Source: Selaginella moellendorffii
Taxonomy: Eukaryota; Streptophyta; Lycopodiopsida; Selaginellales; Selaginellaceae
Assembly: GCF_000143415.4 (NCBI RefSeq)
Contig: NW_003314269.1
Coordinates: 672,034 to 736,033 of the forward strand
Reading direction: 5' to 3'
Length of the DNA stretch: 64,000 nucleotides
A program made the position numbers and the translations under genes. This document shows positions 55,219 to 64,000 of the stretch, one piece after another. The notes under the pieces were generated by a model. The model worked only from the letters and a program-made list of their open reading frames with translations, was not told the DNA's origin and ran no database searches. Every line of letters starts with the position of its first letter. Within the stretch, counting starts at the first letter, position 1.

Positions 55219-56877
55219 TCACGCACGTAGATCCTCCAATCGTCGAATAGCCACTGCTAAAGTATCCTCGTCCTGGTTTGCAAAGCAAAACCGGAACCAG
55301 CCTGGCTCCGGGGAGTGGCAAGCACTCCCAGGAGTTAAGTTCAGCCCAACCTCGTACACCACATTCTTCCACAGCTCGGTCTCTGCTTCTTCCGTGGGTG
55401 CCTTTAGGAATCTTGACAAGTCTATCCAGCAATAGAAACCAGCATTACCTTTCGCGCAGCCGGTACCTGTGTTTCTCAGCATTTCCACCACCCAGTCTCG
55501 TCTAGCTTTCAACCTCTTCTTATTCTCTCGCAGGTAGTCACGAACGAACTCCTTGTCCGAGAGAAAAGCACTGACGAAGCACTGCGTCTGCGTTGAAACC
55601 GAGCAAAACCTTCCCAGTCTAGCTGCCGTTGATAGAACCTGCTTGTTCCAAGAGTAGAGTGCCCCGACTCTCAGTCCAGGGAGTCCCAGGTCCTTGGATA
55701 TGCCGTAGACTATATGGACGCTGGCTTTGTCGTAGTCCCCGGATTCCATGACTTTGGCAATGCTGACAAACTCCGGATCGTCGAAAGTGGAGCCGGCATA
55801 AACTTCATCGCAGATGAGGTGAATCCCTTCGCTCTTGATGAACTCCAGCATCTGCTTGAGCGTATCTGCTCGCAAGGAATTGCCGACGGGGTTGCTGGGT
55901 GACGCAACGAGCAGCGCGCGGACCTTCTTCCCGAGCTTGGCGCATTGATGGAAAGCCGCCTTGAGCGACGCTGGCGTTACGTTGAATCCATTGGCGCTGC
56001 TGCTCTCCACGGGAATGAGCTCTACGTCGCTCCTCCATCGGCTGTCTCTCGTAAAACTGGCAAACCAAAGTAAGAATGATAAGTCACGAGAATTTCTGCA
56101 TGAGAAGAGACGTGAAAAGAGCAAGGAAGAAATCTTTAAGAGCTGGAAACTATGAAGCAAGCAGGCAAAACTTTCTTTGTTTTCTAGAGCTAGAGCTGCG
56201 AGAAATGAGCTTGCAAAGAGCTAAGGATGCATGTAAGAGATGGATGCTAGAAAGCTTACCCGGGATAATAAGGCGCTGGAACGAGGAACACATCTCCAGC
56301 TTGAGCCAGGCAAAAGCTTAGCACGTCAATGGCTGCCGTCGCACCGGCAGTCATCACAATGTTGTCTGGATCGAAAGCTACTTGGCCTCCTCCAAGTACT
56401 TCTTCCATGAAGCTCGCGAAAACCTGGAAGCAAGAGCCAGGAGTTAGCTAGAACACAAGAGAGATCGCTCCATACTTTTCGAAAGCTTGCTAGTCCGGCA
56501 TAGTCTGGATACACGGCAATCTCGTCCACTGGAAATCTTGTAGCTTCTGGATGTGAATCAAGCCATTGTTCCAGCAAATCCAAAGAAAGCTGCCTCGATC
56601 AATCCAAACCAAGCAAACAAGATTAGAAGGTGCGAGCTCATAGAACCAGGAAATTTTCCATCACCTTGGATTCCGCCAAGCCTAGCTGAATGCATCCACC
56701 CGGATTGAAGACCGGATCGTATGGATTTCTTTGGAATTCCTTCCAGCCGAGGTAGTATGGAGAATCGCCGCCATCGAGAACGCTAGAACCTCTCTTGGAA
56801 ATGCTGCTAGCGCTCTTCTTGTTGATGATCGACCCGCTCGATGGTGCTAGCTCGTCGGAATAGGTCTCCATGGCCAT
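55219..56877 (-). CDS. 1-aminocyclopropane-1-carboxylate synthase-like protein (class I PLP aminotransferase fold)
   Basis: Exons 56877-56665, 56589-56476, 56423-56260 and 56056-55219 join in frame (442 residues). Family signatures in order are [92 protein letters not shown], the PLP lysine in [18 protein letters not shown], and CWIDLSRFL and [10 protein letters not shown] near the end. Canonical ACC synthases make the ethylene precursor ACC from S-adenosylmethionine. The box reading GLAES-KV and the tyrosine region differ slightly from the seed-plant consensus. The C-terminus stops at RLEDLRA, with no phosphorylation tail. Non-seed-plant homologues do not all make ACC, and another PLP reaction such as C-S lysis or transamination is possible. 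Start ATG 56877 lies 61 bp from the start of the N-glycanase gene on the other strand. Confidence 0.88.
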
Positions 56878-56938
56878 GAAAGTGGTCTGATTGGGAGGGA
56901 AGAACCCTAAATCTCGAAATATTGTTCATCTTCTTCTT
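56878..56938. promoter_or_regulatory. 61-bp bidirectional promoter/5' region
   Basis: It separates the start codons of the ACS-like gene (minus) and the N-glycanase gene (plus). It contains AACCCTAAA (56903-56911), a telo-box-like element common near plant transcription starts. The true promoters may extend into the first exons or introns. Confidence 0.45.
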
Positions 56939-59505
56939 ATGGTAAGAAGGCGCTGTGCGCATCGATCGATCGGTTCTAATAAGAAATGCTTTGCAGGGAG
57001 AGGAATTCCAGCAGAAATTGGAGGGCTATGTCGAGCAGATCGCCCAAGTAAGTCTTACCGAGCACAAATCTCTCTAACTTTCTCTTTCGCTATAGTATCA
57101 TGATCCGGCAATGCAAGGGCTAGCTAGAGCACTGCTGCCTGTAGAGGAATTCGAGGAAAAGGCCGCCATCGCGCTTGCCAAGGTGAGCTCTACTTCGTGT
57201 TTCTTCCTCTTGATTTTCTTTGTTCATCTCAAGGAAGGGAAGTTCCAGCCAACCAAAGAAGAAGAGAACCATTTTTTTCTCATTCAGTTGCTCCACTGGT
57301 TCAAGACATCTTTCAAGTTAGTTCGTTTGCTGGCTCTTCTTTCCCAAATTTCTTTTTTTCTGAAACAGCTCTGGATTTGCAGGTGGGTGAATTCACCCTC
57401 GTGTGATTTCTGTGCATCCAACACGCATCACATAGGCATGGGAGAACCAAGTGCCGAGGATCTCCAGTTTGGAGCCAGCCGTGTAGAGATTCACAGGTGT
57501 TTCCAGCTGAAAGTTTCGAGCATCTACAAACGTTTTAACTCCTCACCTTGCAGTTGCGAGCTTTGTGGAACAGTCACTCGATTTCCACGCTACAACAGTC
57601 CCGCAAAGGTAAAGTTGACTGGTTCCACTCGCTTGAATGCTGCCACTGATTTTATAGTATCAACTTTCTTTTGTCAAATGAAGCTCATGGAGACACAATG
57701 CGGTCGCTGTGGAGAATGGGCCAATTGTTTTACGTTCTACTGCGTTGCGCTAGGCTACAATGCTCGTCTGGTAACGCCGTGGTCATAGAATCTGTTGGTT
57801 CATGCTTGTAACTCTTGCTTTTGTGCAGGTCCTTGACTTCACGGATCACGTCTGGACAGAGTGCTATTCTCCTTATCTCGGAAGGTATGCTCTCCCGACC
57901 TCTTATAAAGCTCTTGAAGTGCTTGTGCAGATGGGTGCACTTGGATCCGTGTGAGGCCTCGTATGATACTCCGCTTCTTTACGAGAAAGGGTACTATGTG
58001 ACATTTCTTTTCCTCACGCTAACACCGGACTTGCGTCAAGATGGGGAAAGAAGCTGAACTACGTCATTGCCGTTGCGAAAGATGGAGTTTATGATGTTAC
58101 AAAACGATACACACGGAAGTGGCCAGAGGTACAAACTATATTGTGTGGCGCTTCTTTGACTTTGTTGTAAAAGGTAGTGTCTCGCAGGAACTTGGTAAGC
58201 GAAGAGACCGCGGAGGAGGTAGTAGCACTGCTAACAGCGATTCAAAGGAGCAAACTGGAACCCGAGGAGCTCGATATACTTGAGCAACGTGACAGGCAAG
58301 AGGCTGAAGAGCTCTCTGGAGCTCAAGCCAGCCCAGAGACGGATCAACACCTACCTGGTCGCCAGAGTGGCTCAAAAGAATGGCGTGAAGTCAGAGGAGA
58401 AATGGGAGTACAGCATATTGAGTCCGATCGCAGCTTCTGCCCGGCAAGGCTATGCGCAGATGAGCACGTCGGTAAAATCTACCAAGCAATCGGGCTGTTA
58501 TGCTCTCAAGAAAGAAGCACGGCAGAAAAAGAGCTGGCACTTCTCCACGACTTATTGATCAAGCTTAAGAGGCAGCCATTCAGAGCGAGAAGTGCGAAGC
58601 TGGAATCCACAGACGAAACTCAGCTGAACTTCCTGCAAAGCAAAGGCGGTGCGGCATGGCTGGATGGCATTGGAATGAAGCAAGCGAGCGATGGAAGTGG
58701 GGGAATGCAAGTCACTCTCAAGGAACCTCCAGGAAAGGCTGCTCTGGCTCTTGTCACAGCTCTTGAGAACGTCGAGAAAGTCACGAAGAAGCTCGCATCC
58801 CAGGACATGAGTTCGCTGCAGCTGATGTTACAAGGAAGGAGGCTTTGCGGTGGCTTGGTTTATGCCACCGGCGAACAGATGCCCTCTGGAACGGTATGTT
58901 TTCTCGTTTCCCTTGGTTATTTCCTTCGCTTAAAACGAAGTTTATCGTTTGCAGGCTAGCGCAGCTTTTGACGGCCACTACTCCACAAAATGGGAAGAAC
59001 CAGGAGGAGCAAAAGGTTGGCGAAGTTTTTTATTTTTTTCGCATCTAGAATTGAAACAGGTGTGCTTGTAGGCGCGACTCTTGTTTACCATTTGCATGGT
59101 AACGCATCTCAACACATTGTTGGATACGACTTAACATCCGCAAACGACTGTCCCGAGAGAGATCCTTTAGACTGGTACGTGAATCAATCGCCATTGTTAT
59201 GGATCAGAGTTTTTCCTTTTGATTGCTTTTCCAGGATGCTCGAGGGAAGCTGCGATGGGGGTAAGACCTGGCAACTCCTGGACAAGCGAAGTGGAGAGCT
59301 ATTTCAAGAGCGCTACGAGAGACGATGCTTTATAGTTGCCAAAGAGTCCCAGTTTCCTTGCAGTGTTCTAAGGTAAAACCAGGTTTCATGCGTGTTCACC
59401 CTCAAATTCTCTCATTGACGCAGGCTCCAATTCGCAGCCGTAAGAGAGACTGTAAAAACGTCGAGGCTCCAGCTTTCCTCCATAGACTTTTACCTTCACA
59501 ATTAA
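56939..59505 (+). CDS. PNG1: Peptide:N-glycanase (PNGase)
   Basis: A cytosolic enzyme that strips N-glycans from misfolded glycoproteins before proteasomal degradation. About a dozen short exons. The catalytic transglutaminase-like core is intact: two CxxC zinc pairs (CDFCASN and CELCGTVTRFPRY), the nucleophile in QCGRCGEWANCFTFYC, the His in DHVWTECYS and the Asp in WVHLDPCE. The PNGase-specific stretch continues (KLNYVIAVAKDGVYDVTKRY, PGRQSGSKEWREVRGEMG, CADEHVGKIYQAIGLL). The plant-type C-terminal jelly-roll follows (AFDGHYSTKWEEPGGAKG, LVYHLHGNASQHIVGYD, ISFYLHN-like SIDFYLHN at TAA 59505). The N-terminal ubiquitin-like segment is missing. The best start is an ATG at 56939-56941 immediately spliced (55-bp intron) to GEEFQQKLEGYVEQIAQ. 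The exon junction near 58130-58190 could not be phased with certainty. Confidence 0.85.
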
Positions 59506-59776
59506 CAACAGCATTTGTTTTACCTACCATTGCCTACAAAAAATGTATGAAAACTATTTATCATCACGAACTAGTGTTGAGAGTGGGATTCGTAATCCAG
59601 TGCCTCAGCTTTGTTCTTTTTCTTAATCTAAAAGATTGATCCTTTAAACCTTCCACTGCATGAGGTTGTTAATGTTAAGACATAGAAAACACTAATCTAG
59701 AAAACATTAACAACATTGATACATGTGGTAAACTTCATCTAGAAGAAATGTTTTATAAGAAAAAAATTACAAACTT

Positions 59777-61095
59777 TTAAGGTGTTGGGGGTGGGTTTGG
59801 AATGTTAAACCCCTGAAAAAAGAAGTTGAGGTTGCTGGGTCTTGCAATATTGTAAGATCCATGCCAAAAATTCTTCATCACAAACCAATAACCAGCTTCA
59901 GTGAAATGGTTGCTATCAAAGTATAAATAATCCTTAGGATTGTTGCATACGAACTTAGTGTATTTATTTTTGTGATCTGGCTTCCAATCATGTTTATCAG
60001 CGTCCCCACAAAATTCTGCTGCATTAAATGGCCCACCACCACAACATGCCTTTTCTGCTTCTTTGAAACCTAGATGGACACACACAAATATTAATATGAA
60101 TATGAATGGAGAGATAATTTGTGTTTCTTACCGTATTTCTGAGGATTCCTTAGCACGTTCAGTATAATTGGAGATGGATTTAATGTTGCAATGTTCAAGT
60201 CACGATAGTCATTGTGTAACTTCACAGCAAGATTCAAGAGTTTAGTGTTATATGAATCCACAAAAGTGTTAATGATTCCTATGCAGCCCTCTGGAGTTAA
60301 ATTGGTATTCCTGCTTTGTGCTGATACTGCTCTCAAGTTAGGAGTACACCCAATTGGTGGTGCTAGCAGAATTATAATATGCTTAATGCCATAATTGTAA
60401 ATTTCCTATAAATCAAAAGAGAAATCCAAAGGTTTTGAAGTTAGTGAATGTAATACTCGAGTACCTGAATAGCACTTGAATATGCTTGTATCATCTCCTG
60501 GAACAAGAATGAGCTGGGAACAGCATTAGCAATATCATTAGCTCCCATGCTAAACAATGCCACTGAATTGCGCAAGAGCTGGTTCGTAAACTCCACACCC
60601 TTCTCTTTTTTGTACTCATTTGTGACGTTGCGAAACTGGCGCAGCTGCTGCTTCATTGAAATAACTCCCTGATAAAACCCGAAAAGAATGAATCAGAATC
60701 AACTATTTCTGAGGGGAATACGAGAGTATACGTACTTGATGGGCATTCGTTTCATCTAACAAGCCTGCACCGGCAGATGCAAAGTTCACTCCACTGGAAA
60801 AGTTGGCACCAGGCTCGAGAAAAGGTGGCAACAATGGAAGGCCCAGTGCTTGAGCCAGGAAATCAGCAATCGTCCTGCCATCCGTCCAACGCCCTGTTGG
60901 CTTGCTGAAGTACGTCTTTCCATATGGCGGAATTGCGCTAACAATCTTGGAGCCCGGGATGTACGTGTTCTGTCCTCCATCTAACGCTGAGTTCCCAAAA
61001 ACGAACAGGCCTTGGACTGGAGGATTCGTGCTAGCAGCTTGGGATATCATGATGCATGCAACCAAAACAATGACAAGAACTTTGAATGCTTCCAT
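59777..61095 (-). CDS. GDSL esterase/lipase, tandem copy 1
   Basis: A secreted SGNH-hydrolase-type esterase. Exons 61095-60736, 60668-60465, 60405-60132 and 60069-59777 join in frame (376 residues). A signal peptide (VLVIVLVACIMISQAAS) is followed by block I, here FVFGNSALDGGQNT with Asn in place of the usual Asp before the active Ser. The oxyanion residues come in GVNFASAGAGLLD and in LFSMGANDIAN. The Asp-His pair lies in YLYFDSNHFTEAGYWFV. Other plant GDSL features are PPYGKTYFSKPTGRWTDGRTIADF and IILLAPPIGCTP. The natural substrate is unknown; relatives act on cuticle lipids or acetylated wall polymers. It is convergent with the N-glycanase gene (stops 271 bp apart). Confidence 0.9.
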
Positions 61096-61217
61096 CTCTC
61101 AACTAGAACTTCTATCTTACTTCTACGATTGTGGTATTTTCCGGTTTTATAATATGGAATAGATTTCCTTGTATGGAATAGCCATATATGGCATGGCCAT
61201 GTTCGGTAATCCCAATC

Positions 61218-61540
61218 AACGCTTACCTTAACCAGTACAATCCAAATTAACATCATATAAATTTTGGCTACATACTTACTCCTCACCTCAGTGTCATATC
61301 GCTCAAGAAAAAGCGAAAAAAAGGAGATTTTTCTACACATGATCCACATCCATTCTCACTTATCTTGAGCTCCCGGTCGCAGTACTCGATCACTCTCTGG
61401 AGAACCAAGTCGGCATCGGCGTCGTGCTTCACAGCGACATGGCACGACAGCAAAACTTTGCCGGTGGTCACGGACCATATGTGGAGCTCGTGAACTCCCA
61501 GGACGTCGGGATGGGCGAGCTCGAGGCCGCTTGTTTCTTC
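61218..61540 (-). pseudogene. C-terminal exon fragment of a CDF/MTP zinc transporter
   Basis: On the minus strand (about 61540-61370) the sequence reads LELAHPDVLGVHELHIWSVT, TGKVLLSCHVAVKHDADADL and VLQRVIEYCDRELKIS, followed by a GTGAG donor-like site. This is the cytoplasmic C-terminal domain of cation-diffusion-facilitator transporters of the MTP1/ZAT type (VHELHIW and HV are diagnostic). No transmembrane part is present. It sits exactly between the two duplicated units, so it was captured or left there by the rearrangement. Confidence 0.8.
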
Positions 61541-61544
61541 CTCT

Positions 61545-62128
61545 TCCTTGATTTTCTTTGTTCATCTCAAGGAAGGGAAGATCCAGCCAACCAAAGAAGA
61601 AGAGAACCATTTTTTTCTCATTCAGTTGCTCAAGACATCTTTCAAGTTAGTTCGTTTGCTGGCTCTTCTTTCCCAAATTTCTTTTTTTCTGAAAGAGCTC
61701 TGGATTTGCAGGTGGGTGAATTCACCCTCGTGTGATTTCTGTGCATCCAACACGCATCACATAGGCATGGGAGAACCAAGTGCCGAGGATCTCCAGTTTG
61801 GAGCCAGCCGTGTAGAGATTCACAGGTGTTTCCAGCTGAAAGTTTCGAGCATCTACAAACGTTTTAACTCCTCACCTTGCAGTTGCGAGCTTTGTGGAAC
61901 AGTCACTCGATTTCCACGCTACAACAGTCCCGCAAAGGTAAAGTTGACTGGTTCCACTCGCTTGAATGCTGCCACTGATTTTATAGTATCAACTTTCTAT
62001 TGTCAAATGAAGCTCATGGAGACACAATGCGGTCGCTGTGGAGAGTGGGCCAATTGTTTTACGTTCTATTGCGTTGCGCTAGGCTACAATGCTCGTCTGG
62101 TAACGCCGTGGTCATAGAATCTGTTGGC
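61545..62128 (+). pseudogene. Partial duplicate of the N-glycanase gene
   Basis: It matches 57207-57800 almost base for base. It covers the exons with WVNSPSCDFC, CELCGTVTRFPRY and the catalytic CGRCGEWANCF, plus their introns. The first copied exon lacks a few bases (the LLHWFK stretch is shortened). After CTGTTGG it jumps to sequence corresponding to 59424 onward, the last exon, so about 1.6 kb of the gene is missing. It has no start. It cannot encode an active enzyme. Confidence 0.92.
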
Positions 62129-62478
62129 TCTAATTCGCAGCCATAAGAGAGACTGTAAAAACGTCGAGGCTCCAGCTTTCCTCCATAGACTTTTACCTTC
62201 ACAATTAACAACAGCATTTGTTTTACCTACCATTGCCTACAAAAAATGTATGAAAACTATTTATCATCACGAACTAGTGTTGAGAGTGGGATTCGTAATC
62301 CAGTGCCTCAGCTTTGTTCTTTTTCTTATCTAAAATATTGATCCTTTCAACCTTCCACTGCATGAGGTTGTTAATGTTAAGGCCTAGAAAACACTAATCT
62401 AGAAAACATTAACAACATTGATACATGTGATAAACTTCATCTAGAAGAAATATTTTATAAGAAAAAAATTACAAACTT
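62129..62478. other. Copied 3' end of the N-glycanase gene and intergenic spacer
   Basis: It corresponds to 59424-59776 with few changes, including the last N-glycanase exon (SFLHRLLPSQ frame shadow; true frame SIDFYLHN). No separate gene. Confidence 0.8.
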
Positions 62479-63797
62479 TTAAGGCGTTGGGGGTGGGTTT
62501 GGAATGTTAAACCCCTGAAAAAAGAAGTTGAGGTTGCTGGGTCTTGCAATATTGTAAGATCCATGCCAAAAATTCTTCATCACAAACCAATAACCAGCTT
62601 CAGTGAAATGGTTGCTATCAAAGTATAAATAATCCTCAGGATTGTTGCATATGAACTTAGTGTATTTATTTTTGTGATCTGGCTTCCAATCATGTTTATC
62701 AGCGTCCCCACAAAATTCTGCTGCATTAAATGGCCCACCACCACAACATGCCTTTTCTGCTTCTTTGAAACCTAGATGGACACACACAAATATTAATATG
62801 AATATGAATGGAGAGATAATTTGTGTTTCTTACCGTATTTCTGAGGATTCCTTAGCACGTTCAGTATAATTGGAGATGGATTTAATGTTGCAATGTTCAA
62901 GTCACGATAGTCATTGTGTAACTTCACAGCAAGATTCAAGAGTTTAGTGTTATATGAATCCACAAAAGTGTTAATGATTCCTATGCAGCCCTCTGGAGTT
63001 AAATTGGTATTCCTGCTTTGTGCTGATACTGCTCTCAAGTTAGGAGTACACCCAATTGGTGGTGCTAGCAGAATTATGATATGCTTAATGCCATAATTGT
63101 AAATTTCCTATAAATCAAAAGAGACATCCAAAGGTTTTGAAGTTAGTGAATGTAATACTCGAGTACCTGAATAGCACTTGAATATGCTTGTATCATCTCC
63201 TGGAACAAGAATGAGCTGGGAACAGCATTAGCAATATCATTAGCTCCCATGCTAAACAATGCCACTGAATTGCGCAAGAGCTGGTTCGTAAACTCCACAC
63301 CCTTCTCTTTTTTGTACTCATTTGTGACGTTGCGAAACTGGCGCAGCTGCTGCTTCATTGAAATAACTCCCTGATAAAACCCAAAAAGAATGAATCAAAA
63401 TCAACTATTTCTGAGGGGAATACGAGAGTATACGTACTTGATGGGCATTCGTTTCATCTAACAAGCCTGCACCGGCAGATGCAAAGTTCACTCCACTGGA
63501 AAAGTTGGCGCCAGGCTCGAGAAAAGGTGGCAACAATGGAAGGCCTAGTGCTTGAGCCAGGAAATCAGCAATCGTTCTACCATCCGTCCAACGCCCTGTT
63601 GGCTTGCTGAAGTACGTCTTTCCATACGGCGGAATTGCGCTAACAATCTTGGAGCCCGGGATGTACGTGTTCTGTCCTCCATCTAACGCTGAGTCCCCAA
63701 AAACAAACAGGCCTTGTACTGGAGGATTTGTGCTAGCAGCTTGGGATATCGAGATGCATGCAACCAAAACAATGGCAAGAACCCAGAATGCTTCCAT
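62479..63797 (-). CDS. GDSL esterase/lipase, tandem copy 2
   Basis: This is the partner of 59777-61095, displaced by exactly 2702 bp over the whole coding region with no indel. Exons are 63797-63438, 63370-63167, 63107-62834 and 62771-62479. The protein differs from copy 1 at a handful of residues. The signal peptide reads MEAFWVLAIVLVACISISQA, block I is the canonical FVFGDSALDGGQNT, and near the C-terminus FICNNPEDYLYF replaces FVCNNPKDYLYF. All catalytic residues are present, so this copy has the more typical active site. The duplicated sequence ends near 63918, shortly upstream of the start, so the two genes may have different distal promoters. Confidence 0.92.
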
Positions 63798-64000
63798 CTC
63801 TCAGCTAGAAATTCTATCTTACTTCTATGATTGTGGTATTCTCCGGTTTTATAATATGGAATAAATTTCCTTGTATGGAATAGCCATGTATGGCATGGCC
63901 ATGTTCGGTAAAAATCATTATATGTTTTGTTTAGCACAATGGTTTCAAGAATATGCTAGTACAACCAGTAACCCAAAATGTTATTCTAAAGAGAGTTTCA

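Noticed and set aside
57111-57788. Single 225-codon frame across the N-glycanase exons
   Set aside because: It reads through introns. The catalytic core is only continuous after removing several GT-AG introns.

Overview
This is nuclear DNA from a land plant. The best guess is a lycophyte of the Selaginella type (inference). The reasons are single-copy plant gene families with 49-65 bp introns, an intronless PLS-type PPR gene, 36-61 bp gaps between neighbouring genes, and GC-rich gene islands separated by AT-rich blocks full of old retrotransposons. There is no prokaryotic operon structure, CRISPR array or rRNA.

Layout. 1-276 is the 3' end of a Ty3/gypsy element that runs off the window. 610-3964 carries copy 1 of a divergent gene pair (a CYP71-clan P450 and a DUF1279/FAM210-like gene), with a broken methyltransferase joined to the second gene. 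3980-8760 is repeat-rich and AT-rich, with a 37-bp minisatellite, two fold-back repeats and a long TA/TACA microsatellite. 8761-21188 is an old gypsy element holding two later insertions. The younger one (9676-15291) is a nearly complete chromodomain gypsy element with a 5-bp target duplication. 21403-23872 is copy 2 of the P450/DUF1279 pair, followed by an mTERF gene, an unrecognised multi-exon gene, CDC20, a gene with cyclic-nucleotide-binding domains, and a PPR gene (to 34973).

34980-51530 is mostly a graveyard: an LRR receptor-like pseudogene, three gypsy remnants, a 12-bp minisatellite and a decayed hAT transposase. 51626-51965 is a scrambled PPR fragment. 52030-59505 is a very tight cluster: an F-box/LRR gene, a PsbP-like thylakoid protein, an ACC-synthase-like gene on the opposite strand, and a peptide:N-glycanase gene. 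59777-63797 holds two tandem GDSL esterase/lipase genes. They lie in a duplication that also copied part of the N-glycanase gene and has a zinc-transporter (CDF/MTP) gene fragment at its junction.

The most interesting signal is in the young chromodomain element. Sixteen bases just inside its 5' LTR, where the primer-binding site belongs, are the exact reverse complement of sixteen bases in the LTR. Those LTR bases lie about 28 bp downstream of a TATA box, at the predicted 5' end of the transcript. This is the arrangement expected for Tf1/sushi-type self-primed reverse transcription rather than tRNA priming. Other points worth a second look are a chimeric DUF1279-methyltransferase reading frame created by an 11-bp deletion, a P450 frameshift shared by both duplicates, LTR divergence made only of transitions, and the extreme packing of the 52-59.5 kb cluster.
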